64,000 bases of DNA from Ctena decussata (Eukaryota; Mollusca; Bivalvia; Lucinida; Lucinidae), in NCBI GenBank assembly GCA_963989385.1, contig OZ022499.1, positions 52,875,757-52,939,756 on the forward strand. The letters are read 5' to 3'. Positions 1-12,456 of the stretch are shown here, in pieces. Position 1 is the first letter of the stretch; each line of letters opens with the position of its first letter. Position numbers and translations under genes: made by a program. The notes beneath the pieces were generated by a model that ran no database searches, was not told the origin of the DNA, and saw nothing but the letters and a program-made list of their open reading frames with translations.

Positions 1-519
1 AAGATAATTTTTTTATTTATTTATTTAGAGTGGGGGAGGTGGTGGGTGGGGGTAAGAACGAGGAATAGACTGATTAAGGGGAGCTGTAAAAGTTTGAGAA
101 GTTCACGGTTTGTTCCTTTTTTCCTTATATTTATTTAACTTTCCAGTTTTAACGCAACATTGGTAATAACGTTTTGGAACTTTAAAACTTTATTACCCAC
201 TGCGGAAAGCGAAAATATTTGCGCTAAATTAACGCCAGTGAATATCACTACGTCGCATTGACGCTGATATGACGTCGTTTAGATGTTGTTTGCCGGTGGC
301 GATAGAATGATGAAACACTGAAGACCTTGTCCAGTGTGAATTAACGCGGTGTAATCAATTTCAAATCGAGACAAAATTATCTGGATGACAAGCTTGTTGT
401 CACGCTGACTGATTTCGCTCGCGCAGAGCATGTGTTAGAATACTAACCCCACCCGTACACAAAACTATTTATAGCAACCACTTTATATGGTATTAAAAGG
501 CGTTTCCAACCTGTCCGAT

Positions 520-550
<31 letters not shown>

Positions 551-757
551 ATTATTATTTTCCAAAATTACACATGAAACAAATGACATAAACTGACAGT
601 TTTACCTTCGTATTTCAAGCTTAGATATAAATGATCCCCATTTTTTTAAAGGTTGTCTCCACCACACCTTAAACGTTCCAATACATAACAACTTTTATGG
701 ATATCTAGCGGGTAGAATTACAGGAAGTACTTTAATGTTCCCATTCAGAGTTACATA
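1..757. other. Intergenic, no gene seen
   Basis: I find no convincing exon on either strand. The stretch is AT-rich, with a T-run of about 28 bases near 523-550. Confidence 0.6.
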
Positions 758-963
758 CAGTCAACTCCCGATGTCTCGAGGTCGAACTTTGGCCCAAACC
801 ACCGATATCTCGAAGCAATTTTTCTGGTACCAGAATAATTACTCCGAGACCTCAGTAGTTTGAGACAACCCGGATTCGAAATGCAAATAAGAATAAGAAA
901 TAAATTCTTTGATATAGGAAGACACTTTGAGGTATCAGTGTTCGAGACACAGGGTGTCGACTG
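758..963. mobile_element. pogo/Tc1-like MITE with TA duplication
   Basis: The ends are inverted copies: CAGTCAACTCCCGATGTCTC on the left, and a right end whose complement starts CAGTCGACACCCTGTGTCTC. Both ends are flanked by TA (756-757 and 964-965). At 206 bp with no ORF it is non-autonomous. The CAGT start and TA target duplication suit the Tc1/mariner/pogo superfamily; the family assignment is inferred. Confidence 0.65.
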
Positions 964-1428
964 TACATGGTGATTTCAAATGCTAGAACAAATCTCAAAC
1001 TGCCATTTTCAGAACTGAAATTGTTAGAGATGAACCAAGGGAAAAATGAGGATCATTCATTACAGTAATAATATTTCACACATATTTGCAAGTTTGCACA
1101 CATATACATACACCTACGTATAAATGACTGGTGTTGTCCAAGAAAGGGACCCTTAGAATCTTAATAACACACTGAAAAAGACATATCCGGGTCTGCACAT
1201 CCGCGCGAGCTAGTCTAGGCTCCCTATCTTCCTCTGTCTCAATTCTCTCATGTTTTTAAAAACATACGAAAAGGGTAATCCCGATCAGCTCGCGGGAATG
1301 TGCAGGTGCTATACAAATCCTAAGGTAAGGTATCCATTCACACACCCACGAGAATCGTTTTTTGACCTGAAAAGTCGTACAACAGGAAACAATACTCGCT
1401 GATCCCAACTTCTATAAATAAACATTAA

Positions 1429-1888
1429 CAGGGTGCCCACTGGTCAAGGAAATCAGGGGAAATTTTCTTCAGGGTCAAGGAAAGCCAGGGAAATATGAAT
1501 TTTCTTCAAGATCAGGGAAAAATCTGAGAATTTTGAAAATTGGTCAGAGAAATCCTAAAATGCTAAAAAGCCAGGAAAAAGTCAGGCAATTTCATATATT
1601 TTGGACTAAAAGCAAGGAGGAAAATTTTTGATGGTTAGAATGTTTGATGATAGTTCTGTGCTGAGCTCCCCCACAAATATCTCTCCGAAACAATTGGTTT
1701 ACGCCAGTATGTATTGTTGCAAAGCTTTGAAATATATCAGGATCCCAAAAACGGGTACTGCAAGCGTAACCTTAGGGCCGAAGTGGAAGTTATGACAGTT
1801 TACTTTTTGGTCAGGGAGAAAGGAATTAGGTCAGGGAAGGTTACGGAAATTCTAGAAATTTCATTTTCAGTGAAGAGTGGGCACCCTG
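1429..1888. mobile_element. hAT-like non-autonomous TIR element
   Basis: A 13-bp perfect terminal inverted repeat, CAGGGTGCCCACT at the left and AGTGGGCACCCTG at the right, bounds 460 bp. The interior is built from short variants of 'tcagggaaa' and 'gtcaaggaaa' and has no transposase. CAGGG termini are common in hAT elements. I see no clean 8-bp target duplication, so the superfamily is tentative. Confidence 0.6.
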
Positions 1889-2712
1889 AAATAAAAATGC
1901 GAAACCGCGGACGAATGTTCCATTGCAAATTAGTACCTGTGAAAATAAGTACAGTTACACACTCTTGGTAATTCCTGTATCACTTCTAAAGGATAGACTG
2001 CAATAAGGCCTATCGCCAACTTTTAGTATTTGTAAGTACAGATAGTTTACAGTACATATCTATGTTCTGAGTATAACTGCCATATCAGATCAGTTGTACT
2101 TCAACAAGCTAACACAGCCCCAGATAAGGTGCGGTTTCGAGGACGATTCCAGGATAACCCCTACCTCTCCAAAAAAAGACACCTGTTTTGGCTCCTCATT
2201 AGAACTGTCTCTATGAGACAATTCCACGGAGGGGATACAACACGTGAAGAAAAACTTAGAAGCACCTCCCAACCGTCCCCGTCCCCCCTCTCATCCGGGG
2301 CTCTGAAGCTAAGTGTAATCTTGATTTTACAAATAGAAAAGAAAAGAAAAAGAACAAAAAAACACGAAAACAAAACAAAGCAAAGGCCAAAACCCACTAC
2401 ATATTTTATAACAAGGTTTACAATGACTACCTGAAACTAGCCACATGGCTAACAAGAACACATTTACTATTCCAGTTACATTCTAACTATAAAATATTCT
2501 CCTATAAAGTTTCCTTTTAAAAAGGAAAGGCTTGCCGAGTTTTTACATTTTGTTTACATTACAGTATGTTGATACTAACAGAATGGGAATTATAAGAACT
2601 AGCGTTTGAGGACCGAAGGAAATGAATTCAGCCTAATTATGAAGTAGGTGTTCATTTCTCGTTATAATTTATTTCTTAACTAAATCCCCTCTCAGGCCAG
2701 CGATGCCGCAGT
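1889..2712. other. Intergenic, no gene seen
   Basis: No recognisable exon. Open frames at 2129-2434 and on the opposite strand come from an A-rich low-complexity run at about 2336-2390. Confidence 0.6.
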
Positions 2713-3244
2713 GCATGGGCAACTTTTTTCCTCAGACCCGTATAATCTACCTGTAAACGACGATATCGCGTGAGCTTAAATAGCATTAAATCATATAGGA
2801 CATTGACAGTTTTTCTCTGTTTTTGTCTTCCTTGAATAAAAAATGAAAACTGTTGTGTAAGATCAATATAGTGCACTTTTTTAGCTGCACATAGATATTT
2901 TTTTTCAAACCTTTAAATTTACATTTAATGCAATCCTTTTTGCTCTGAGTAATATGGCCATCCTTTCCTAATAGTATATAGGGAAAATAAAGAAAATGAA
3001 CAAAAAGTTACTCAGTTATCTACGTTTTTCTTAAAGCACGGATCTAAAGTAAAAAAAAAAAAGTTGTGTTATCCTAGTATTCTACATTATCTTACAAATC
3101 TTTTGATACATTTTGTAACAAAAACAAAGAAATATTTATGCGGTCATTTTTTACAAACTTAATACTACCCTACATCCAAAAACTGAATTTTCAGTTCCGT
3201 GCGTGACTATATCGAGGTGAGGAGAATTGTTGGGGACGGATTGG
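2713..3244 (+). repeat. Dispersed 530-bp repeat, copy 1
   Basis: This segment matches the reverse complement of 25843-26370 along its whole length, with scattered substitutions and small indels. It starts at 'gcatgggcaac' and ends at 'ggggacggattgg'. The similarity stops sharply at both ends, so it behaves as a mobile unit or an edge-defined part of one. No coding capacity was seen. Confidence 0.75.
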
Positions 3245-4232
3245 ATTCCAGTTGCATACAAAGGTTCTTGCATGACAAGAAATTCCTGTACAACCAAAAT
3301 GACGTTATTATCACTGGCAAACTGCTTCCCAGCCAATTCTTGAAAAAAGGTTGAAGTGATCAACAGAAATGCTGCACAGGCAAATGGCATCTCCAAGAAG
3401 CAATATCTTGATCCAGTGTTATGAAGAATCATGCATAATATTTGGGTTTGGGTGGGAGGTGTGTGACCCCTTAAGGAGCTTGTGGTCGATGAAATTTCAA
3501 CTAAACTGCACCTTCCCTTCTTCGAAGGTAAGTCTTGTTAAATTTTCCAATTTCATCTCCCACATAGCACAATGAATATGCGTCATTTATACACCGGCTT
3601 AACAACTGTACATGTATAAACACGGCCAGTTGTGCACGTTAGCCACACACACACAGATAGATCGTATACTTTATTTGGTAAGATGTGATGAGTGATGAGG
3701 AAAAAAATCAGTAGCGCCTGCTTGCTGAATTTAAACAATAAATTTTGACTTTGATTTTTTCTGCTTTGACAGGTTAACGGATATATAAATCGGCCCACGC
3801 TTCAGCACAATCTGATAAATCTATCCTCAGTTAGCATGATATATTTTTGGATCTGCCGAAAAAGAAAGACCCTGGTCAGTCTGCACAGATGCTTTAGCTC
3901 GAGTGTGGTGACTGCTCTAAGTAAATACATTACTCAATGCTCATAGGCCCTTTTTTCGCCCACCGCCGCTGCAAAATAAAGATAGCAAGCTTTTTGGGAA
4001 AAGCGTATACTTCTATGCTGAGAGTCGTGGATACGGAAAGTGCCGACTGTTGGCGACAATGCGACCAAAAATAGAATAAAATTCCATCATTATTTTTAGC
4101 AGATGCGGTAAACCTGATATGGATATAAATAGACAAAATCGGACGAGTTCTCTGATTATTGCGATGAAACGCTCGTATAAGTGAAGGAAAACATGAACAA
4201 ATCCAGTCTCAAACCGGAACGAGCTTTTCAAT
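3245..4232. other. Intergenic, may include LINE 3' tail
   Basis: No host exon was recognised. The part next to 4232 is downstream, in minus-strand terms, of the Tx1-like coding region and may be its 3' untranslated part. No tail repeat or target duplication could be fixed. Confidence 0.4.
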
Positions 4233-7200
4233 CTATATGGCCTGCGGCTTTGGGCCGCAAGCCAAAAACAACTCTTTATATCTATCCCACTTTTGTTCAA
4301 AGATATGCTGAGTTTGACATTTCGCAGCAGTATATTTATCACTCTGATAATGAAAAGAAAGTACTTTTTGAAAACTTATCAACGAGGGTATTTTATTCTC
4401 CATTTTCGTTCGATAAATAAACCGCTTACCTAAAAGCAATATTTCATTTAACAAGTTTTCAAAATTTGGATTTCCGAAAATAATATCTGTTACAGAAAAT
4501 CTGATGTTTTCTAAATCACAGTTTTCTCTAAGTAAAAATTGTAGTCCTTCCCAAAAGTAGGCCACAGTATCACACTCCCAAAACATATGCTTTATTGTTT
4601 CTTTTTCGAGCCTACAGAATGTACATTTATCATCTGATTTCAGTTTCATTTTTGAAAGAAGATAGTTTGTTCCTAAAATCCTATGGTTTATCCTCATCTG
4701 CAACCATCTCAAATTCGTATCTTTAGTAGTTTTAAATGGTAATTCCAATATTTTCCCCCAGTTTGACACTTGGTTTAGGTTTAATTCTGATTGCCATTTA
4801 ATAACCGACATTGGTAACTTATTTTTAACAACGAATTTATCATATATGTTTCTGCATCCTTTTTTAGTTTTCAAGATGCAAGACAGGGGATACGGACAGG
4901 TTGGATTTTCTTGTCGATATTGATACGGTTCAAAGTTAAAAGTCGATATGTACTTTTTAATACTTCTTATTAAACCTTCAAACTGGAGGACATTCGTATT
5001 TACTGCAAATTGTGTTCTGAAGGTTTTATAATTTATTAATTCTCCATTTAAATCAAGCAAATCGTTTATTAATATAATACCATTTTCCATCCAGTTTCTA
5101 TAAAATACGGCACTGCCTCCGACCTTTATAGAGTAGTTATGCCAAATTGGAACTCCTAATAATTCATCCCAGTCAGATGGTCTTATCTGCTTTAAAAACA
5201 AATTAAAACTATCTGCCACATCTTTCCAAAAGATATTATCAATTTGAATTCTATTGGTTACCAGATAAGCATTTCCATATTTGAAACTTTCAAAAATATC
5301 AGGGACCAGATTTTTTACTATGAGTTAATACTTATTTTCGTTTCCCAAAATTTTTCTTATCCAGGTTATTTTCAAAGCATTCATAAACATATAAACATCG
5401 ACCATTCTAACACCTCCTTCTTTATAATTTTGTGTTATAACTGCACGTTTTATTTTATCGGGACTATTATTCCACAAATAATCGTAAAACATTTTTTGAA
5501 TTTCATCAATTATTTTTTTTGACGGCGTTGGCAGGGCCAAAATCAAATGATTAATTTTTGACAAAGCTAAGCTCTTTATAACAATTATTTTGCCAAGTGG
5601 GGTAAGTATTCTTTTTGACCAGTTTAAGAAAAATTTTCTCATCTCTTTTATCTTTTCATTATAATTTAGTTCAACTATTTCATTCAAATTATGAGGAAAT
5701 CTTACTCCTAAAACTGAAAATTCTTTATTTTCCCAATGTAGATTATAGTTTTCACAAAATTTTACTTTACTTTCTTTTTTTGATCCTATCCAAACTACTT
5801 TTGTCTTATCAATATTTAAACAAAGGCCGGAGGCATTGGCATATAGTTTTAAAACCTTCAAACAATTTTCGAGAGATGTTTTGGACCCATCAAGAATTAT
5901 AGAGGTGTCATCAGCATACTGCGAAATGAGAACTTCAGCATTTCCTATTCTTATACCTTTAATACCCTCATTGTTTCTTATAAGGGCAGCCAGTATTTCT
6001 GCACAAACAATGAATAAATACGGCGATAAAGGATCACCTTGTCGGCAGCCACGGTGCAAATAAAACCAATCCGATAAATGCCCATTGACAATTACACAAG
6101 ACTGACTATTTTTATAAAACATTTAAACCCACTTCTTAAAATCAATCCCAAAATTAAAAAAGTCTAGCGTTTTAAATAGAAAATCCCATGACACCGAGTC
6201 AAAGGCTTTTTCGAAATCTATCAAAAGAAGCATTCCAGGAATTTGCTGTTTTTCAGTATAAAATATTGTATCGTATAATAACCTTAGATTTTCTCCAATA
6301 TATCGCCCTGTGATAAATCCTGTCTGATCTTCATTGATTATTTTAGGCAGAACTGTTTTAAGCCTTTCCGCAATGCACGACGAAGCTAATTTGTAAGACG
6401 TATTTAGTAGTGATATCGGCCTCCAATTTTTTAGAAATGATTTATCTTTATTACCTTTTGGGATGCAAGTTATAACTCCACGCTTTAATGAGTCCAATAA
6501 ATTTTCATTTTCAAAGCAGGCATTTATTGCTCTAAGCAAAAAATAGCCTATATCATTCCAAACAAATTTGAAAAATTCGTAAGTAAATCCATCAAAGCCG
6601 GGGCTTGTATTATTTGAAGCTTTTTTAAGACACAAAAGTATTTCAGCATAAGTAATTTTTCCTTCTAATTTTATTTTTTCTGATTCATCTGGTTTTGGTA
6701 TACAATAGTTACCTAACAATTCATCTAAATCGACGTCAGTGGTATCTTTTTTAGAATAAAGTTGTTTATAGAAAAGCATTGTTTCTGTTAGTATATCTGA
6801 CTGATTTTTCAGAATGTCTCCATTATCGTTAATTAAGCTATTCATATATTTACTTGTAAAATTCCGACTTTCCATATTACAGAAATATTTTGTCATTTTT
6901 TCTCCATCACTTACCCATCTTGCTCTTGATCTTATTTTTACTCCTTCCATTTTTTTCTGCCTAATATCATACAATTCTTTACGTTTAGTATCTAATAAAG
7001 TAAAATTAATGTTTTCTTCCTTTTCTAACTTATCAATTTCTTCATATAATTTTTTTTCCTTACTTTCCTCTACCTTTTTTTTATATGATGCATACGCAAT
7101 AGTTTTGCCTCTTATCTCCATTAAGAGGACATCAAAAAATAAACTATCATCGATAGAAAATTTTATATCTTGCAATGGCAAATTATTTATATTTGAATTA

Positions 7201-7725
7201 AGCGACTGATTTTCTACTACATATAAAAGCTTTGTGCTATTTATTACTTTCTTAATTGATTCCACATACTTTGCGTCTCGTAATAATGAATTATTAAATT
7301 TCCAATACGATGTACCTTTTTGAAATTTACCTACATCTAACTTAAGCAAAACTAAAGAGTGGTCCGTTTTGTATCCAGATAATATTTTTGTTTCATTTAC
7401 ATCCGTTAAGAAGCATTCTGAAATTAAGAAGAAATCGAGTCTTGCCTTTTTATTTGTATGTTTTCGTCTCCATGTATATTGATATTTTTCTAAATTCAGG
7501 TCTCTCCATACGTCTAGTAAGTTGCATTCGAACATCATATTTAGAACTTGCTCGCGTGCTTTTGGGTTATTTACATTTACATAATCCTGTAGATCCATCT
7601 CCGGATTGATTACTAAATTAAAATCGCCAGCAAGAATAACCGGGTTATTATATGCAACAATAGAATTTAATATGCCTTGATAGAATTCAGGATCATTATT
7701 AAAATTATTAAAAATATATAATAAC
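4233..7725 (-). mobile_element. Tx1/L1-like LINE, ORF2 pseudogene, 5'-truncated
   Basis: On the minus strand this encodes endonuclease plus reverse transcriptase of a non-LTR retrotransposon. It enters inside the endonuclease (GDFN motif near 7625). The reverse transcriptase follows, with motif A (LIDFEKAFDSV), the GDPLSPYLF block and QYADD, and then a C-terminal zinc-knuckle-like region (CTFC…H…C). Catalytic Asp residues look intact. The frame stays constant for about 1160 codons and is broken only by two in-frame TAA codons, at 6123-6125 and 5325-5327. The apparent Met at 7598 is internal, because the same frame continues upstream to about 7725. The element is therefore 5'-truncated and lightly decayed. 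Clade assignment rests on motif style; L1 proper is the alternative. Confidence 0.85.
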
Positions 7726-8219
7726 AGTTATAGTAGTAAGTGATAATACAGGAAAATATTTGTAAAATAAATATTCAATTATTTTTTTTCTGTCTTCCTG
7801 AAGTTCTTTTTTTTTCTTCATTTTTTCCCCCTTTTTTCTTTTTTTCTCTCTTTTCTTCTTCTCCTTATTTTTTTTAATTAATATTTGAGTATTCTTTGAC
7901 TGCTAATCAGCAAATTATATTTTACAAATTATAGAATATATTGTTCTGATCTCTTACATTTTGACTGATGCATAAATTTATCCCACTGGGGTCCCACAGG
8001 CAGGCAGTGGTTTCAGTACAGCTTTGTTTTATGACCCTAATAATGAGGTGATTAGGAGGTGCCTTTGATTTTCTTTTCTTATCATTTGTTTATTGGAGGG
8101 GGGTTAGATTGTGTGTGTGTGTGCGTGTGTGTGTTGGGGGGGGGGATCAAAATGATAGAACAAAATCTAGGCCTTTAAGTGACCTACTTAGTGTTTACAA
8201 GTCCAGTTTTGCTCAGGTG
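7726..8219. other. Intergenic, T-rich, GT microsatellite
   Basis: No gene. There is a T-rich tract at about 7780-7880 and a (GT)n plus G-run at about 8111-8148. Confidence 0.6.
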
Positions 8220-8995
8220 CCAATATGTCAAGGAAACATGAATGAATTTTGGTCACATTTTCTTAGAATGGTCATTTGATGGAATTATTTTATATTTATG
8301 CAAATGGACTTCTAGGGGCTATTACTAAAACTAGCAAAAACATGTAAATGACAATATCTCAAGAATGCTTGAATGGAATTGGACCAACTTTGTGTCATAT
8401 GTTCATTGCATAAAGCCATTTCGATTTTTTGAAATTTGTCATTCCAAGATGGCCGCCATCTGCCGTTACGAATAACAGCACAAAACATGAAAATGACAAT
8501 ATCTCAAGAAGCGTTGAATGGTTTTTGACCAAATTTGTATTAGAAAGATTCTTGCATTGAGTTATTATAAAAATAGACCAATAATAATGGCTTCTGTTAC
8601 GTTTGGCATTCCAAGATGGCCGCCATCTGCCGTTACTAAACATAGCACAAACATGAAAATACCGATATTTCAATAACCGCTGAATGGATTTTGACCCAAT
8701 TTGTGTCAGAATGATTACCGGTATTGCATCGAGTCATTTCAAGATTAAATAATAAAAAATAAACCAGTCAAGATGACTTCAGTTACAAAAATAGCAAAAT
8801 ATGAAAATGAGAAAATCTCAATAAAATTGGACCAACTTTGTGTCAGAATGGTCCTTGCATGGATCCATTTTGATTTTATGCAGTTTGGCACGCCAAGATG
8901 GCCGCCATCTGCCATTACTAAAATAGCACAAAACATGAAAATGACAATATCTCAATAAGCGTTGAATGGATTTTGATTTTGTGTCAGAATGATTC
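8220..8995 (+). repeat. Degenerate tandem array, about 140-170 bp unit
   Basis: About five diverged units share 'acatgaaaatgacaatatctcaa', 'ttgaatggattttgaccaa' and 'ccaagatggccgccatctgcc'. The last block is a palindrome (AAGATGGCCGCCATCT) and contains the YY1-type core AAGATGGC on both strands. It is seen at about 8445, 8611 and 8893. Open frames here are by-products of the array. Confidence 0.8.
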
Positions 8996-9166
8996 ATAAA
9001 CTCAGCAACAATAAATCTATTTAAAAACAGTTTCGATATATACATGGGAGCTAAGCTGAACTTCTTGATTATTAATCTTTCTACGCGAAAACTGGAAATT
9101 TTTATTTTGTCCTTGCATACATGAAATTTATGACCATATCCCAAAGGGTACAGGAGTTACAGATTG

Positions 9167-9278
9167 GAAAAGAAATTTTAGCAATGACAGATTAGTCGTA
9201 AACTGACAGACTAAGAGTTTTTGAAAAGAAATTTTAGCAATGACAGATAAATCGTAAATTGAGAGACAAAGAGGTTTA
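9167..9278 (+). repeat. 56-bp tandem duplication
   Basis: Two adjacent copies start with 'gaaaagaaattttagcaatg' at 9167 and 9223 and differ at several bases. The surrounding 8996-10069 shows no gene. Confidence 0.7.
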
Positions 9279-10070
9279 TTTGTTAGTAATGGCATTTTAT
9301 TTCATAAAGATAATGCATCCATGATGTGTCATGAAAATGTCCCAAAATAACTGAGGGGCAATAACGCGAACATTTTTTATATATATATTTTAAGTCTATT
9401 TAATCATCCAAAAAGCAGAAAAACCATACAGTAATTAAGCCTAATTCTTTATTATCTTTATAATCATTTTACATGGCACATTGTCTTGAGGTTTCAAGAA
9501 TTTTGATTTAATGGTATCAGAGTCAGAGCATTGACGTGAGCATTCACCGATGGGAGATAACTCATGAGACGATTTTGCAGGAGTTATCTTTTTGCATGTG
9601 TCTTGTCTTGTACTGTAGATGAATTCTTCTGTGAAGTTCCACGACAACATCTAATAAGGGGGATGGGGTTTGGGATCTGATTCAGTCAGTTCCTGAGGTG
9701 TAGTTACTCTTTAAATTAGTAGTTAACGCTGGGAACGAACGTTCAGAAGGACGGAACCACGGAAGTCTACTCTTATCAATGTCCCCCTGTTCACTACCAT
9801 TCTCAGTATTTAAAAGAAAAAGAATTATTCAAATTTTATTGTTACTGCCACTGTTACACAAATGTCATGCTTGATCCCTCTATAAGCCACATAAAATCAC
9901 ACAGATGATTAAGACCAGCAGTTAAGCACTTCCCTGGGTAGATATTGTGGGTCGTTCAATAACATATGCATCGTCGACTAACAAACATATTGATGCACCA
10001 TCCATTAACAGTTGATACTACTCATTTAGTTGACGTAGCTTTTAAGGAAGAAATTAAAGACAAAACCATA

Positions 10071-10078
10071 CTATATAA
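10071..10078 (+). promoter_or_regulatory. TATA box candidate
   Basis: The sequence CTATATAA, followed by 'gagcaaaggagc', lies about 120 bp upstream of the ATG of the small ORF at 10194. A start site near 10100 would fit. There is no transcript evidence. Confidence 0.3.
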
Positions 10079-10193
10079 GAGCAAAGGAGCTGCAAATAGT
10101 TTAATCAGCGACATTATTCTGCTGTCCTAACCTTCTTGCGAACACAACTTCTAGATGAACTTAATATGAAAATTCTAGCCCGGACATATAATC

Positions 10194-10409
10194 ATGTTTC
10201 TCGATTTGATAATAAGTACATGTATGTGCATTTGTCGCATTCCTTTTCAAAAATGGGTTTCCTTGAGTTTATTTATCTGTGTTTGTTACGTCGCCCTCAT
10301 TGTCGTATTAGCCATTGCAGGGGCCGTGGATGATCACGTGCTTTCTTGCGTTATGTTCTTATGTCATTCTGAACAAGGAAACCCCGGAAATACTTCACCT
10401 TTTAGTTAA
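10194..10409 (+). CDS. Small hydrophobic ORF, unknown
   Basis: This 71-residue ORF has a true ATG. Residues 20-44 form a strongly hydrophobic segment (…LSLFICVCYVALIVVLAIAG). It ends in Ala-Gly-Ala, which would suit either a signal peptide or a membrane anchor. A 27-residue tail with two cysteines (VDDHVLSC…FLCH) follows. It resembles no family I can name. The TATA-like box upstream is the only support for transcription. It may be a chance ORF or the first exon of a secreted peptide gene. Confidence 0.2.
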   Translation: MFLDLIISTCMCICRIPFQKWVSLSLFICVCYVALIVVLAIAGAVDDHVLSCVMFLCHSEQGNPGNTSPFS

Positions 10410-11435
10410 TAATTTCATTGTTCCTGTATGCATTCTTTCAAAATGCAGCACAGTGAATATGTTGCCATGAGAACTTTCAGACGATATTTGCGATTTTGTC
10501 GTGAGTTTTATAGTTTTTGTTTTTAATCGTTGCCAAACATCCGAAACCGATAGTAGGCTGTGGCACATGAATGATGCTGTTGCTCCAAAAACTGGGGGAA
10601 GTTTAAACGTGAAAACAAGTAAACTCTCAGTAAAAAACAAGAACACCAGTTAAAAGTACTTATAGCACGCATTCACTGCGCTTTATTGGATGAGACTGCA
10701 TTTGAAAACAAAGAAGTTACCTTTAAGAAACTAACTCAAAGCAATCTTTGTACTGGAATTTCCAGTATTTCCTGTGACGTGAAAACCACGGGATCATCCA
10801 CCCTGCATTGGGTCATTATAAAACTGAAGTCAAAATTCGCAAACACATCGACGGTAAATGCATTAGTTTCCTTGCTCTATGTAGTCTGCATAACACAAAA
10901 GATTATCTTTTCAAATATGTTCTGTATAACTTTCCATATCTTAGTCTCATGTGGAAAAAATGCGTTCTCGTTCAAAAATTATACGAATAGTCGTTTTATT
11001 CTTGAACGCCGGCGGGAATGCGTTGCTAAATAAAAATTATTGATTAACCCTCGTATACCTTTATCAGTTTCGATCAATATGTAAGGGAGATTATGTATAG
11101 ATTTTGGATTTTCCCAAAGGTAATGTGGTTATTGATTCAAATGGTGATTATTGAGTTTCGCATTTGTAAGCCGTTTTATTGTTAAACTTAAATGTTTGCT
11201 TAGTGTAGTAAACGTTAACAATTGGGTCACATTATAATAATATATGTGATTTCAGATGAAAATTCGACAATTACTATCGGGAATACGTATACATATGATA
11301 CATGTGTAATGGCAGAGGGCGCTTTATAGGCGGTTGCTGTAAATAGATGAAGTAAGCAACGTAGTTCAGTGCCTCGACAACGCCATACTACTTTGGGAAT
11401 AGTGAAACTAGAGTCTTAACCAATTAGCCGGAAAG
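10410..11435. other. Upstream region of the DHHC gene
   Basis: No exon recognised. A TTTATAG element near 11322, in 'gggcgctttataggcgg', lies 110 bp before the DHHC start codon. A possible acceptor, 'tgtgatttcag', ends near 11256, so a 5' untranslated intron is possible. Confidence 0.35.
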
Positions 11436-12383
11436 ATGATGCACGTTTTCTACCTCACAGTGCGCCCAAATATTCCAAGAAGAACCAGGTTCTTAGCATT
11501 CTGCAATATATTCTGCTTTTTCTACATGTTAACAATGGTTATTACGGTCACTAAACTCGCCGTTGTTTATATAGTGCCTCACTGCTATCACGATGATGAT
11601 TGGTCCATATTCCGACACAGAGCTGCCATATTGTATATATTCGTTTCGTTAGTTGGAAGTTTCTTCACATGTGTATTCACGGATGCCGGAGCTGGGCAAA
11701 AACTTAAAAACGACCAAAAACGTAAACTATATGTACAGCAGGGAGAAAGTAAAAAGAACCACGAGACAATTTCAAACTTGAGACGAAGGAACAAGAAATA
11801 TCCTTCCAACGGTAAACTTTCTAAAAGTTTACCAGTAATGGAAGACATGAAGTCATGTGACCTTTGTGAAAAAGAAGTTCCGGAGAGATCTCATCATTGC
11901 ATCTTGTGTGAAAAGTGTGTTTACAAGAGAGACCATCACTGCTTTTTCATGGGAGTGTGTATCGGATATAATAATCAGAAATATTTTATATACTTTGTTT
12001 TGTTTATGGCTGTAGGAACGCTTTATGGGCTTTTACTAATAGTCCAGTATATGAACTTTCTTTTTGGTGTAACATTTTATGGACCTCAAACTTTTGTGAC
12101 AATTTTCTACGAGACAATCTTTTCCTTGCTGGCGGGAAAAGGGCCTAGCTTGAAGTTTCTATTCTTGATGATATTAATGAATGGTAGTCTCTTTGCAACT
12201 GTGTTTTCATTTGGATTTCTTTACTGGCAAATCCAGATTGTGCTTCGCGGTCAGACTACCTATGAGTTTAACAATGGAATAGACAAGTACTCGAAGTCTA
12301 GTAAACTTGCAAACTTTAGGGACTGCTTTGGTCGATGGTGGATTATGTCATTGTGTATTCCTTTTATTGATCTCATACGTTGA
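11436..12383 (+). CDS. DHHC palmitoyltransferase, ZDHHC22/24-like
   Basis: A 315-residue protein S-acyltransferase in one uninterrupted exon. These integral membrane enzymes move palmitate from acyl-CoA to cysteines of target proteins on endomembranes or the plasma membrane. Hydrophobic segments lie at about 18-40, 62-82, 183-206 and 240-265. A DPG-like TDAG at 82-85 follows the second. The cytosolic cysteine-rich domain (C141, C144, H154, C155, C158, C161, C175) carries D166-H-H-C169, with C169 the acyl acceptor, and a TTxE motif (T274-T-Y-E277) follows the last membrane segment. DHHC is followed by FF, where most relatives have PW or PF. This and the 'LRGQT' block are what recall ZDHHC22. 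The charged insert at 90-135 makes it longer than vertebrate ZDHHC22. The paralogue call is less sure than the family call. Confidence 0.9.
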   Translation: MMHVFYLTVRPNIPRRTRFLAFCNIFCFFYMLTMVITVTKLAVVYIVPHCYHDDDWSIFRHRAAILYIFVSLVGSFFTCVFTDAGAGQKLKNDQKRKLYVQQGESKKNHETISNLRRRNKKYPSNGKLSKSLPVMEDMKSCDLCEKEVPERSHHCILCEKCVYKRDHHCFFMGVCIGYNNQKYFIYFVLFMAVGTLYGLLLIVQYMNFLFGVTFYGPQTFVTIFYETIFSLLAGKGPSLKFLFLMILMNGSLFATVFSFGFLYWQIQIVLRGQTTYEFNNGIDKYSKSSKLANFRDCFGRWWIMSLCIPFIDLIR

Positions 12384-12456
12384 TGCTCTGTGTAATTTTG
12401 TTGCTTTTTTTTTTGTCTCGAATGCCTCTTGCGGATCAATATTTGAGCTATGTGGT

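Noticed and set aside
1714..1971. 85-residue ORF
   Set aside because: Lies mostly in the hAT-like element's 'tcaggga' repeats and starts on a non-ATG codon.
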